64,000 nt of DNA, from positions 2,108,001-2,172,000 of the forward strand of contig OZ244815.1 in NCBI GenBank assembly GCA_965220235.1, given 5' to 3'. Of the stretch, positions 28,250 to 37,383 are shown piece by piece (position 1 is the first letter of the stretch; the number at the start of each line of letters is the position of its first letter). The notes beneath the pieces are model-generated. The model did no database searches, had not been told where the DNA came from, and was given only the letters and a program-made list of their open reading frames with translations. The stretch comes from Bin55 sp965220235. Lineage in GTDB: Bacteria > Pseudomonadota > Gammaproteobacteria > Pseudomonadales > Azotimanducaceae. A program made the position numbers and the translations under genes.

Positions 28250-29755
28250 CTACGCGTTAACGACGTCCATCTTTTGCCACTGACTCGGTCCCGTCCGGTG
28301 AACTGATTCGCCTCGCGAATCAACCGCAACGGTTACCGGCATGTCCTTCACTTCGAACTCATAAATTGCTTCCATGCCTAGATCTTCAAATGCGAGTAGC
28401 TTCGAGTCAGTAATCGCTTTCGATATCAAGTAAGCGGCACCGCCAACAGCGATGAGTGAAACACCACCATATTTCTTGATCGCGTCAATCGTAGCGTCGC
28501 CGCGTTCGGCTTTACCGATCATCCCAAGCAATCCAGTCTTCGACAGCATGGTTTCGCTGAATTTATCCATACGAGTCGCCGTAGTCGGACCCGCTGGACC
28601 AATGACCTCATCACCCACCGCATTGACAGGTCCAACGTAGTAGATGAAACGGTCCTTAAAGTCAACCGGCAGAGATTCGTTCTTTCCGATCAAGTCGACC
28701 AATCGCTTATGCGCAGCGTCCCTCCCGGTAAGCATCTTGCCTGACAGTAACAACGTATCTCCAGCACGCCAAGTCTCAGCGTGTTCTCTTGTAACGGAAC
28801 CAAGGTCTACTTGCTTCGCTTCCGCACTAGCCGCATACTCAATATCGGGCCACAAATCTAAATTCGGAGGCGCAAATTCAGCGACGCCTGATCCATCAAG
28901 CTCGAAGTGAAGATGACGCGTCGCCGTACAGTTCGGAATGATCGCTACAGGTTTATTTGCAGCGTGGGTCGGGTATTCAGCGACCTTTACATCGAGTACC
29001 GTAGTCAAACCGCCTAATCCCTGTGCTCCGATGCCAAGCGCATTCACCTTGTCGTAAAGCTCGAGCCGAAGCTCCTCTCCCCGATTGCTTGGACCTCGAG
29101 CTTGCAGTTCTTGTATATTGATCGGCGCCATCATCGCCTCTTTCGCAAGCAGCATCGCTTTCTCCGGAGTACCACCAATACCGACACTCAATATTCCCGG
29201 TGGACACCAGCCTGCACCCATCAACGGCACCTGACTCATCACAAATTCGACCACTGAATCGGATGGGTTTAACACGGCGAAACGAGCCTTCGCTTCACTT
29301 CCACCGCCTTTCGCCGCGACTTCTACCCCTACTTTGTCACCAGGTACGACACGCATATGAATGACCGCCGGCGTGTTATCACCGGTATTTCGCCGTTCAC
29401 CATCCGGATCCACCAATACCGAACCACGGAGCGGATTGGTCGGATCTAAAAAGGCTTGTCTTACACCCGCGTTGACCGCATCCTCGAGGTCCACGTCGTC
29501 CGTCCACTCCACGTTCATGCCGATTTCCAAGAACACGATGACAATCCCCGTGTCCTGACAGATCGGTCGTTTTCCAAGAGCGCACATTCGAGAATTAACT
29601 AGAACTTGCCTTAGCGCGTCCTTCGCAGCTGGTGACTCCTCACGTTCCCATGCGGAGCGCATTGCGCTAATAAAATCAGGCGGGTGGTAGTAAGAGATGT
29701 ACTGCAGCGCGTCTGCGACGCTCTGCGTAAGGTCAGCTTGGCTAATACGTGACAT
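28250..29755 (-). CDS. Class I fumarate hydratase, 4Fe-4S
   Basis: 501 residues, a one-chain oxygen-sensitive fumarase like E. coli FumA/FumB. It interconverts fumarate and malate in the citric acid cycle. Cluster cysteines are visible in RPICQDTG (alpha domain), GAGWCPPGILSVGIGG and IPNCTATRH. The beta domain carries LLSGKMLTGRDAAHKRL and YVGPVNAVGDEVIGPAGPTTATRMD. Start ATG at 29755, divergent from the hydrolase-fold gene by 64 bases. Relatives also handle mesaconate, so a branched dicarboxylate role is possible but not shown. Confidence 0.95.
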   Translation of the reverse strand: MSRISQADLTQSVADALQYISYYHPPDFISAMRSAWEREESPAAKDALRQVLVNSRMCALGKRPICQDTGIVIVFLEIGMNVEWTDDVDLEDAVNAGVRQAFLDPTNPLRGSVLVDPDGERRNTGDNTPAVIHMRVVPGDKVGVEVAAKGGGSEAKARFAVLNPSDSVVEFVMSQVPLMGAGWCPPGILSVGIGGTPEKAMLLAKEAMMAPINIQELQARGPSNRGEELRLELYDKVNALGIGAQGLGGLTTVLDVKVAEYPTHAANKPVAIIPNCTATRHLHFELDGSGVAEFAPPNLDLWPDIEYAASAEAKQVDLGSVTREHAETWRAGDTLLLSGKMLTGRDAAHKRLVDLIGKNESLPVDFKDRFIYYVGPVNAVGDEVIGPAGPTTATRMDKFSETMLSKTGLLGMIGKAERGDATIDAIKKYGGVSLIAVGGAAYLISKAITDSKLLAFEDLGMEAIYEFEVKDMPVTVAVDSRGESVHRTGPSQWQKMDVVNA

Positions 29756-29819
29756 TGAAATTCGTTGAGCTAATTCCTACTAAGACTGCTATTCCAATGG
29801 TACAAGACGAATAAAGCAC

Positions 29820-30632
29820 ATGCCTGAATCCGATCAGTTCACACATGCAGAGCTTAATTTGCCAACAGGCAAAATCTCGTATCTTCAAGGTGGAGACGGT
29901 CCGTCGTTGATTTGTCTGCACCACAGCTGGGGCAATCCAGGAGTATTGGAACTGCACGAAAAGCTCGCAACCGAGTTCACGGTACTCGTGCCGGATATGC
30001 CGGGTTGGGGCGGATCAGAGAGACCGTTATGGGCGCGAACTGTTCGAGATATCGCGATTCTTGTTTCACACTTCGCAAATCACGTAACAGATTCCCCGTA
30101 TCACCTTGTTGGCTTCGGGTTTGGTGGTTACGTCGCAGCGGAAATAGCGTCGATAAGCGAAACGACACTCGGCAGTCTAGTACTCGTCGGGGCGGTAGGT
30201 ATACAACCGCGTGAAGGCGAGATCATGGATCAAATGATGTATTCGCATCGTCAGTACATAGAAGAGAGCTTCCGCGATCGAGACAGCTACGTGAGTCATT
30301 TCGGTGAGGAACCACCACAGGAAATGCGTGAGCTTTGGGATCATTCGCGCGAAATGACAGCACGGGTATCGTGGAAACCCTATATGTTCAATCGAAGACT
30401 CGGCGAGCTACTCAAGAACGTTTCCATTCAGACGTCACTGATCTGGGGAGAACACGACAAGGTCTCGCCGATCGACGTTGCCGAACAGTACCGCGATGCG
30501 TTGAGGAACTCGCACATCCACATCGTTAATAATGCTGGACATGTGGTCGAGATCGAAGCATCAGGAGAAGTGCAAGATCTTATCGTCGCACATTGTGGTG
30601 CACAACTAAACCAAGTTTCGCACGGAGGTTAG
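29820..30632 (+). CDS. Alpha/beta-hydrolase-fold protein lacking the nucleophile serine
   Basis: 270 residues with a complete hydrolase fold: LHHSWGNPG (oxyanion-loop region), PDMPGWGGSERP, and the acid and base in WGEHDKVSP and NAGHVVE. The nucleophile elbow, normally G-x-S-x-G, reads G98-F-G-F-G102, so Gly replaces the Ser. The DNA there (GGC TTC GGG TTT GGT) leaves no doubt about the codons. It may act without a covalent intermediate, like cofactor-free dioxygenases or C-C lyases of this fold that depend on the His, or be a binding protein. ATG at 29820. Its stop lies two bases before the luciferase-like gene. Confidence 0.88.
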   Translation: MPESDQFTHAELNLPTGKISYLQGGDGPSLICLHHSWGNPGVLELHEKLATEFTVLVPDMPGWGGSERPLWARTVRDIAILVSHFANHVTDSPYHLVGFGFGGYVAAEIASISETTLGSLVLVGAVGIQPREGEIMDQMMYSHRQYIEESFRDRDSYVSHFGEEPPQEMRELWDHSREMTARVSWKPYMFNRRLGELLKNVSIQTSLIWGEHDKVSPIDVAEQYRDALRNSHIHIVNNAGHVVEIEASGEVQDLIVAHCGAQLNQVSHGG

Positions 30633-30634
30633 AC

Positions 30635-31975
30635 ATGTTCGTTGGTTACTTTACGGAGCGCCCGTACCAAGACCAGAGTTCTGGATACTTCGGCGCTACG
30701 GGACGAAGCATCACTGATTTGACCATGTCGAACAGTAGCTACGATCCGAAACTTGGCGCCGATCTTTACAACCGCTACCTCGACGAGAAGATCTTCGCTG
30801 AGGAGATGGGATTTGACGGCTTGATGCTCAACGAACACCATTCGACTCCGTTCTGCATGGGCGGTGTCATGAATCTCGAAGCAGCGATCCTCGCTCGCAT
30901 CACACAACGAGCAAAGATCGTTCTCCTTGGCAACATCCTCCCTATCTGGGACGACCCGCTATTCCTTGCCGAGGAACTCGCTGAAATCGACATGATCAGT
31001 CGTGGTCGTTTAGTTACGGGTTGGGTGCGCGGAACAGGTCGCGAAAGTGTGGCACACAACGCAGCGGCGCCGTACAACTGGGAGCGTTTTCAGGAAGCGC
31101 ACGACTTCATCATAGAGGCTTGGACACAACCAGGTCCATATCGATGGGAAGGCGACCACTACCACTTCCGATACGTGAACCCTTGGGCGCGCCCTTTCCA
31201 AGATCCGCACCCACCTATCTGGATTCCTGGAGTGATGAGTCGTAATACGGTGGCATGGGCGGCCAAACACCGTTACCCGTACGTCATGCTCGCAACAGAG
31301 CTTGAACCGACGCGTGAATCCTACGAGTACTACACCGAAGTCGCGAAGGAAGAGGGCTACGAAACTGGTACGCAACATCGAGGGTACCTATTCAAGGTTC
31401 ACGTTGATGAAAATGAGAAACTTGCTGATGAAGTGGGTCGTAAATTCGTACAAGGCCCAAGCAATCCGTTTCTTGAGGGAAATCAAGGAACTGTTCGACC
31501 GTTTATCCAAAATCTGCCTGGATTAACCCAGCGTAACAACCTGCTTCCCACCATGCGGAGTTTCGCTGCAGCTGCATCACGTGGGCGCGCGGAACAGCAT
31601 AAGGAAGAAGCGGCCAAAGAAGGTAAGAAAGTCGAACCTCCGAAACCGGACAAGCCTCGCGACACCTACGTTGATCAAACCGAGAAATACAGCATCATTT
31701 CAGGTACACCTGATACCGTGATCCCACGTGTACGTCACGTACTCGAGACACTTCGACCCGGTTCAATCTTCTTCTGGGATGGCGATGGTGCAATGTCGCA
31801 CGATGATTCGATGCGCAGTTTGCGCTTAATGGGTTCAGAAGTCATCCCGGCTGTACGGGAAATGGCGAAGGAACTTGACCTCAAAGGTCCCTTCGAAGTA
31901 GATCCACAGACCAACAAACCGATCGAAAACGGCGATGACACGGCAGAGTCCGAGGAATCCAAGGACGCGTCTTAG
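30635..31975 (+). CDS. Luciferase-like (LLM) flavin-dependent monooxygenase
   Basis: 446-residue bacterial-luciferase-fold oxidoreductase using reduced FMN (or F420 in some lineages). Landmarks: GFDGLMLNEHHST in the N-terminal barrel, ILPIWDDPLFLAEELAEIDMIS, GRLVTGWVRG, and PPIWIPGVMS. A charged, disordered insert (about 330-375, rich in K, E, P) and an acidic tail (SEESKDAS) are present. The open frame extends upstream, but the ATG at 30635 has GGAGG six bases before it (30624-30628) and gives the standard N-terminus. Middle gene of a three-gene operon between a serine-less hydrolase fold and a halogenase. Confidence 0.92.
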   Translation: MFVGYFTERPYQDQSSGYFGATGRSITDLTMSNSSYDPKLGADLYNRYLDEKIFAEEMGFDGLMLNEHHSTPFCMGGVMNLEAAILARITQRAKIVLLGNILPIWDDPLFLAEELAEIDMISRGRLVTGWVRGTGRESVAHNAAAPYNWERFQEAHDFIIEAWTQPGPYRWEGDHYHFRYVNPWARPFQDPHPPIWIPGVMSRNTVAWAAKHRYPYVMLATELEPTRESYEYYTEVAKEEGYETGTQHRGYLFKVHVDENEKLADEVGRKFVQGPSNPFLEGNQGTVRPFIQNLPGLTQRNNLLPTMRSFAAAASRGRAEQHKEEAAKEGKKVEPPKPDKPRDTYVDQTEKYSIISGTPDTVIPRVRHVLETLRPGSIFFWDGDGAMSHDDSMRSLRLMGSEVIPAVREMAKELDLKGPFEVDPQTNKPIENGDDTAESEESKDAS

Positions 31976-31984
31976 CTAGCTCAG

Positions 31985-33550
31985 ATGGACGCCATCGCCG
32001 TCATCGGTGGCGGACCCGCAGGTAGTACGATCGCCGCGTTACTCGCACAACGCGGATTTGACGTTCAACTTTTCGAAGCAACGCGTTTCCCGCGACCTCA
32101 TATCGGCGAATCGCTACTGCCAGCAACCATTGAAGCGCTTGAACTGACCGGTGCAGCCGAAAAAGTGCGCTCCGCTGGCTTCACCGTTAAGAACGGTGCC
32201 ACCATGGCGTGGGGTAAAGACCACGAGCTCTGGACTTGGTACTTTCGGGAAACTAATAAGAAACAACCACACGCGTATCAGGTCAATCGTGACGAGTTCG
32301 ATCAGATCTTGCTTCAACACGCAAATGATTGCGGCGCTCAAGTGCACGAAGATACACATGTCGACAAGGTGTGTTTCGAAGGCGTTGATGCCATTGGCGT
32401 GGAAATCGAAGGTGAGATCCACCCAGCTTCATATGTGATTGATGCGACAGGCCAACACTCGCTCGTCGCGAGACAACAAGACGCAAAATCGTGGGACGAG
32501 GACTTCCGAAATCTCGCGGTTTATCGATATTACCGCGGTGGCACCCACATGCCGGACGATGCGTCAGGCAATATCCTCGTGGAATCAGTCGTGGATGGCT
32601 GGCTGTGGAAGATCCCGCTGAAAGATGGAGTATCGAGCGTCGGCGTAGTTGCGGATCGAGACAGTGCGATGCACGCGATCCGTGCGAAATCGCTTGAGTC
32701 TTGGTTCGAAGACGTGCTCACTTCTTCCGAATATACCTCTTCATTTCTAGCGCAAGCTGAAGCCGTCGGTCCTTGCACCGCGACGCGCGACTGGTCCTAC
32801 CAAGCAAGCCAATTCACTGGACCTCGGCATTGCCTCGTCGGCGACGCGGCATGTTTTATCGATCCTCTATTCTCCACCGGTGTACATCTCGCTATCTATA
32901 GCGCAGTGATCGGAGCTGCGTTAGTCTCAACAACATTGAGTACTCCAAACTTAGCCTCGTTAGCAGCTGAAGCGTTCGAGCGGGAATACCGTCAACATTA
33001 CGGTCACTTTCGAGAACTGGCACGGTTGTTTTATGGTTCTAATCGCTCGGTCGATTCGTACTTTTGGAAAGCACGTCAGATTACCGGCGAGGATCAGTAT
33101 TCGCCTCGTGCGGCATTTGTCCGCGCAGTATCTGGTCAAACAGGCAGTGGGTATGAGCGAACCACACTATCCCATGGAGTTTTACCAGAGAACTTCATTG
33201 ACGCACTAGATGATGTTGAATCACATCGCCAGAGGCGACGCACATTGCTACGACATCTTACAGAATCCTCCCTGCTTGCAGTGTCAGATACCGTAGAGAT
33301 TGAAAACGTGGCACTATTTAGTGGCGACGCATATCAACCAGGACAAGCCATACGGCGCGAAGGCTTGGACGACATTCCCGTCTCGTCGTTTGTAAATGAC
33401 GTACTTAACTTCATCCGATCAAATCCGAGTACCCAATCTGCAATAACGTCCGCGCTAATTAACAAAGGTTGGTCGATTGAAGTCGTCAAGGATTCTCTCA
33501 AGCCTACTGTAGATTTATTGATTGTGGAGGGCGTTATCGAGTTACGATAA
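31985..33550 (+). CDS. Flavin-dependent halogenase-like FAD monooxygenase
   Basis: 521 residues of the tryptophan-halogenase superfamily. FAD motif GGGPAG (8-13), GESLLPATIE (41-50), a conserved Lys in TVKNGATMAWG (K69), DATG, the halogenase signature W206-x-W-x-I-P211 (GWLWKIP) and the second signature FIDPLFSTG (291-299) are all intact. The GATMAWG pattern puts it near the pyrrole/phenol-type halogenases rather than free-tryptophan enzymes. The C-terminal ~150 residues form an extra helical domain (EFRELARLFY-like helix then a winged tail DSLKPTVDLL). It would need reduced FAD from a separate reductase; none is adjacent. It begins nine bases after the LLM stop, so it is in the same operon. 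Some family members only hydroxylate, so halogenation is likely but not proven. Confidence 0.88.
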   Translation: MDAIAVIGGGPAGSTIAALLAQRGFDVQLFEATRFPRPHIGESLLPATIEALELTGAAEKVRSAGFTVKNGATMAWGKDHELWTWYFRETNKKQPHAYQVNRDEFDQILLQHANDCGAQVHEDTHVDKVCFEGVDAIGVEIEGEIHPASYVIDATGQHSLVARQQDAKSWDEDFRNLAVYRYYRGGTHMPDDASGNILVESVVDGWLWKIPLKDGVSSVGVVADRDSAMHAIRAKSLESWFEDVLTSSEYTSSFLAQAEAVGPCTATRDWSYQASQFTGPRHCLVGDAACFIDPLFSTGVHLAIYSAVIGAALVSTTLSTPNLASLAAEAFEREYRQHYGHFRELARLFYGSNRSVDSYFWKARQITGEDQYSPRAAFVRAVSGQTGSGYERTTLSHGVLPENFIDALDDVESHRQRRRTLLRHLTESSLLAVSDTVEIENVALFSGDAYQPGQAIRREGLDDIPVSSFVNDVLNFIRSNPSTQSAITSALINKGWSIEVVKDSLKPTVDLLIVEGVIELR

Positions 33551-33730
33551 ACGATTTGAATATCTACTCCAGCTGTCTTCAGAGCAAAAGTTGTGGTTTA
33601 CCAGCTTGACGATATCAGTCTTTCAATAGCGACGTCACACGGAGCGGCTGAGTGCGTCGATACAAATTTAGACTCATGCAATAGGCATGTTGAATTTCGA
33701 ATAGGTTTTAGTAGAAACACGAGTATTTCG
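33551..33730. other. Non-coding stretch before the mazE remnant
   Basis: After the halogenase stop about 180 bases hold no coding signal I trust on either strand. The open frame leading into the mazE remnant from a GTG near 33593 has no resemblance to a known N-terminus. I see no clear promoter or terminator. Confidence 0.4.
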
Positions 33731-33970
33731 ATGTCAAGCACATTAAAGGTTGAGAGATGGGATCATGGCCTTGCTATACGGATCCCTAAAACTGTCGCGG
33801 ACCATTGCACGATCAAAGAGGGTTCTTCGATGACGATGGAAACTCCGCCCGGTTAGTTATTGATCTATTGCCGAAAGTACAAACTTGAGGGATTAGTGAG
33901 TCAAATCACGCCAGATAATCGACATCCCGAGACTGATTGGGGCGAACCACAAGGCGAGGAAGTGTGGTAG
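33731..33970 (+). pseudogene. mazE: MazE antitoxin remnant with an in-frame amber codon
   Basis: ATG at 33731 opens an AbrB/MazE swapped-hairpin N-terminus: LKVERWDHGLAIRIPKT, which parallels the KRWGNSPAVRIP stretch of E. coli MazE, with GN changed to DH. After 41 codons a TAG stands at 33854-33856, in the place where relatives have Lys or Arg (DGKLII). The same frame then continues with no shift through YKLEGLVSQITPDN to DWGEPQGEEVW and a final TAG at 33968-33970, matching the toxin-binding C-terminus of MazE (ITPENLH, DWGEP, EVW). So the gene is complete but for one nonsense codon. A truncated 41-residue product could still bind DNA but not MazF. A mazF fragment overlaps its end. Confidence 0.85.
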
Positions 33971-34060
33971 CCGACGAGTATGTACCCGACCGGAAACAAA
34001 GTATCGTTAGACTTCACAGGTAAGAACGTCCGGTTACAAACGAAAACTGAGGCAAGCTAG
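33964..34060 (+). pseudogene. mazF: MazF toxin remnant, frameshifted and truncated
   Basis: GTG at 33964 overlaps the mazE stop as in live mazEF operons. It reads VVADEYVPDR, the usual MazF start (YVPD), then leaves frame and stops at 34021-34023. In the next frame, from 33992, it goes on GNKVSLDFTGKN to a TAG at 34058-34060; G-x-x-x-x-LDF is the following MazF block. A loss of about two bases near 33990 explains the shift. The remaining ~80 codons of MazF are missing, cut where the acyl-CoA dehydrogenase gene ends on the other strand. The toxin must be inactive. Confidence 0.7.
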
Positions 34061-35250
34061 CCGAAGTAACTACCACCATCGGTATTACGCAGTTTGTCGC
34101 GTGCGATCACCATGCGATGAACTTCAGAAGGTCCTTCACCAATACGTTTCACTCGAAGTTCTCGATACCATCGTTCAAGTGGCATTTCTTGCGCCATGCC
34201 CATACCACCGAACATCTGCATCGCGCGATCCACAACGCGTCCGGCTGTTTCAGTCGCGACGAGCTTGCAGACTGAAGCGTCGACTTTTCCAGGTTCGCCT
34301 GCGTCAACTTTCGACGCAGCGTCGTACACCAATAGACGCGCTGCCTTTAGTTCGACTTCCGAATCTGCGATCATCCATTGAATGGCTTGCTTATCAGCTA
34401 GCATCCCGTCACGTGTCGGACGTTGCTTCACCCAACCACACGCCATGTCAAGCGCTTCCTGTGCAATGCCGACGCATCCCGCCGCATAAGGAATTCGGGC
34501 ATCTACGAGCCAACGTTGCGCGACGCCGAATCCTTGGCCTACTTCACCAAGGACGTTTTCGGCAGGAACTTCACAGTTGTCAAGCACGATTTCATAGGGA
34601 GAAAGTGCTCGTATCACTTTGATTTCATTGAAAGAAATGCCTGGAAACGTCGGTTCAACGATAAACGCGGTGATCTGAGGAGGGTTTCCTTCAGCTCCGT
34701 CTTTCGTCTTCGCAAAGATGATGCCGTAGTCCGCACCACCGGCGGCCGTGATCCACATCTTCCTTCCGTTTAAATACCAGACATCACCCTCCTTGCGTGC
34801 TCGCGTCGAGATGTTGTTCCGTGGATCCGAACCGCCGGTCGGTTCGGTGATCGCAACGAATGCGCGTTTCCTACCATCGACGCAAGGAATCCCGTACTTT
34901 TCGATTTGTTCATGTGTTCCAGACCAGATTACGTTAGGAGGGCCTCCTCCGAATACACCAAGTGCTGGAGCGTAAGCGCCCAATCGACATTTCGCAGACT
35001 CCTCCGCAATCACGACCCGCGTCAGAGCGCTCACCGGATTTCCGCCATACTCCGCAGGGACGGACAAACGCGTCAGTCCCATTTCTTCGGCTTTCGCTTT
35101 GAGTAACGCCCGATCTTCGCTACCACAACCGGTCGCGTTGTATGGGAGCTTGTCTTCAATAGGCTTAACGTAGTCATGCATAAATCGACGGATTTGATCA
35201 CGTAACAGATTCAATTCCTCTGTCTGATACGCTTCGATGACGTCGCTCAT
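34057..35250 (-). CDS. Acyl-CoA dehydrogenase
   Basis: 397-residue FAD enzyme that introduces the first double bond in acyl-CoA oxidation. Family signatures: ITEPTGGSDPRNN, GRKMWITAAGGADYGI, the central Q-rich helix FGVAQRWLVDARIPYAAGCVGIAQEALDMACG region, MQMFGGMG and YRELRVKRIGEGPSEVHRMVIARDKL. The active-site Glu of short/medium-chain enzymes sits in the GEGPSE stretch, a plausible base. Start ATG at 35250. Electrons would pass to ETF. Divergent from the GST gene; single-gene transcript. Chain preference is unknown. Confidence 0.93.
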   Translation of the reverse strand: MSDVIEAYQTEELNLLRDQIRRFMHDYVKPIEDKLPYNATGCGSEDRALLKAKAEEMGLTRLSVPAEYGGNPVSALTRVVIAEESAKCRLGAYAPALGVFGGGPPNVIWSGTHEQIEKYGIPCVDGRKRAFVAITEPTGGSDPRNNISTRARKEGDVWYLNGRKMWITAAGGADYGIIFAKTKDGAEGNPPQITAFIVEPTFPGISFNEIKVIRALSPYEIVLDNCEVPAENVLGEVGQGFGVAQRWLVDARIPYAAGCVGIAQEALDMACGWVKQRPTRDGMLADKQAIQWMIADSEVELKAARLLVYDAASKVDAGEPGKVDASVCKLVATETAGRVVDRAMQMFGGMGMAQEMPLERWYRELRVKRIGEGPSEVHRMVIARDKLRNTDGGSYFG

Positions 35251-35327
35251 GTATTTGTTCCTCGTTAGAATCTCGCGGGTTTTTAACTCTGCAACGATAC
35301 ACGTTCACTAATTTCGAGACACGAACA

Positions 35328-35936
35328 TTGAAGATCTATCACGTAAAAGGCACTCGATCCATCCGCGTTATCTGGTTATGCCATGAACTCAATTTACCTC
35401 TTGACATCGAGACCATTCCAACTTTTGATGCCGCGTTCAAATCATCGCCTGAATGGCGAGCCAAGTCGCCAACAGGCAAAGTACCTGTGCTCGAGGACGG
35501 GGACATTACGATGTACGAATCGGGCGCGATGGTCGAGTACATCCTTGACAGATACGGTCCCGGCGATTTAGTCCCGACCGACCAGACAGATTTGGCGTTG
35601 TACTACCAATGGTGTTGGTTTGCCGAAGCAACGTTCGCTCGTCCATTAGGCGACATCATGCACAACACCGTGATCAAACCACCGGAAGAACGAATCGCTG
35701 CGGTCGTCCCTGATGCCGCGCAGCGTGCTAGGTTGTGTTTAGACGGAGTTGAGCGCTGTATCGAGAATCAGCCGTATCTTCTTGGCGGTAAATTCTCCGC
35801 CGCGGACATCATGATGGGCTATTCGATGATGCTCTCTGGAAGAACTGGCGTGCTCACGGATGATCATCCCAATTCACAGCGTTATTACGCTCTACTTCAG
35901 GAACGGGACGGTTTTAGAGTTGCTCGTGAGGCTTAA
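35328..35936 (+). CDS. Glutathione S-transferase-family protein
   Basis: 202 residues: N-terminal thioredoxin-like domain KIYHVKGTRSIRVIWLCHEL with SPTGKVPVLEDGDITMYESGAMVEYI (cis-Pro and ESxA glutathione site), then an all-helical domain ending KFSAADIMMGYS (N-capping box). Start is TTG at 35328; no ATG lies in reach. The last 23 bases overlap the 3' end of the transporter gene on the opposite strand. Expected role: glutathione conjugation or dehalogenation/isomerisation; substrate unknown. Confidence 0.88.
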   Translation: MKIYHVKGTRSIRVIWLCHELNLPLDIETIPTFDAAFKSSPEWRAKSPTGKVPVLEDGDITMYESGAMVEYILDRYGPGDLVPTDQTDLALYYQWCWFAEATFARPLGDIMHNTVIKPPEERIAAVVPDAAQRARLCLDGVERCIENQPYLLGGKFSAADIMMGYSMMLSGRTGVLTDDHPNSQRYYALLQERDGFRVAREA

Positions 35937-37257
35937 TGCCTAAGCGTTCCTTGAGTTCGCGAACGATCTGACCGTGTGCGGTCGCGTCCAGTTTGTAGAC
36001 AAACGGAATTAGCAAGAGCGCTAGATTGGCGACGAACGGAATCACGGCGATACACAACAAGATGCCTCCAAGAACCTCAGCGGACTGTGCTTGATTGGCA
36101 ACAAACCCTGTTAGTGCAAGAACAGCCGGTATCGCTGTACCTGCAACCGCCTTCCCTACCTTCTGGAAAAAACTAGCAGTAGAGTAAATAACGCCGTCTG
36201 CACGGACGTCGTGTGCATGCTGAGCGTATTCGATCGTATCCGCGAGCATCGCCCAACCCAACACCGCGATTGGAGCGCCACCGATCGCCATGATGCAACC
36301 CCATACATACACCATCGTGACGTTCGAAGGGTCGTTGAAGTAGAAACCAACTGCACCAATCATCGCCACAATCGCTCCAATCTGTACCGTCGCACCTTTC
36401 CCGAAACGTTTCGTCAAGAACGGAACAAAAATCAACCCGATGAACATAACTGCCAACGTGATTGAGAAGAAACTCGTTACAAGCTCCGGTCGTTCCACCG
36501 TGTATTTGAAGTAATACGGCGCGACCGTTTGTCGGAACGTGAATGCCAACATACCGAGAATGAACAACGAAATGACGATCCACAAAGGCGAGTTTCGAAA
36601 CAACGCCTTCATCGCGTTAGGTAGGGAGATGCGCTGTTCTGGGAGAGCAAGGTCTGTCCGCTCTTTGGTACCGCCAAACGACCACCACAAAAGTAACGTG
36701 CCGATAACGCCATACAAAATCATCGTGTATTGGAATCCAACTTCGATACCGAAGTAGTGAACGAGCGGCATCATTCCCAACGTTACGATCATTGCCCCAG
36801 AAAACGCGCCACCCATACGCAACGACGTAAGCGTCGCGCGTTCGTCATGGTCATCGGTTAAAACACTCGTCATTGCGGCATATGGAATCGTCACGACCGT
36901 ATAGATCACACCGAATAGAACGTAAGTGACATACGCCCAGATGATCTTGCCTGTTTCGTTGAAATCAGGAATTGTGAACGTAGCAATCGAAATAACGGCT
37001 AACGGGATGGCGCCGAATGCCAAGTACGGTCGAAATCGCCCCCACCGAGATCGCGTGTGATCGGCAAGGTAACCCATGAAGGGATCGGTTACCGCATCAA
37101 CAATTCGTGCAACAAAGAAAATACCTGCCGCAACAGCCGCGGAAATGCCGTAAAAATCGGTATAGAAATACAATAAAAACGACAACGTCGACATGAAATA
37201 CAGGTTGATACCTGCGTCGCCGACAGCGTAAGCCAAACGCGAACGAAACTTCATCAT
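35914..37257 (-). CDS. GPH-family (MelB-like) cation symporter
   Basis: 447 residues with 12 predicted membrane helices. The N-terminus (LAYAVGDAGINLYFMSTLSFLLYFYTDFYGIS) and DAVTDPFMGYLADHTRSRWGRFRPYL, with the Asp pair used for cation binding, are diagnostic of the GPH branch of the major facilitator superfamily, which carries glycosides, pentoses, hexuronides and related compounds with Na+ or H+. VTIPYAAMTSVLTDDHDERATL is another family block. Two ATGs in a row start it. The substrate is unknown; next to a carboxylesterase gene it may import a glycoside or ester. Confidence 0.9.
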   Translation of the reverse strand: MMKFRSRLAYAVGDAGINLYFMSTLSFLLYFYTDFYGISAAVAAGIFFVARIVDAVTDPFMGYLADHTRSRWGRFRPYLAFGAIPLAVISIATFTIPDFNETGKIIWAYVTYVLFGVIYTVVTIPYAAMTSVLTDDHDERATLTSLRMGGAFSGAMIVTLGMMPLVHYFGIEVGFQYTMILYGVIGTLLLWWSFGGTKERTDLALPEQRISLPNAMKALFRNSPLWIVISLFILGMLAFTFRQTVAPYYFKYTVERPELVTSFFSITLAVMFIGLIFVPFLTKRFGKGATVQIGAIVAMIGAVGFYFNDPSNVTMVYVWGCIMAIGGAPIAVLGWAMLADTIEYAQHAHDVRADGVIYSTASFFQKVGKAVAGTAIPAVLALTGFVANQAQSAEVLGGILLCIAVIPFVANLALLLIPFVYKLDATAHGQIVRELKERLGIKPHEQL

Positions 37258-37383
37258 GTGTAAAAACGCTGTCCTTTTGTGCCGTCTATGCTGCGATCAG
37301 GTGCGCAATGCTAGGCATTTCTCCGCGCATGTATTTGATTAAGTGGAAGATTCACCCATGCTAATTCGGATCGTTCATCCATC

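Noticed and set aside
33593..33730. N-terminal extension of the mazE frame from a GTG at 33593
   Set aside because: The added residues do not resemble MazE; the ATG at 33731 fits the family start.
35914..35936. 23-base overlap of convergent GST and transporter genes as something special
   Set aside because: Short tail-to-tail overlaps are common in compact genomes.
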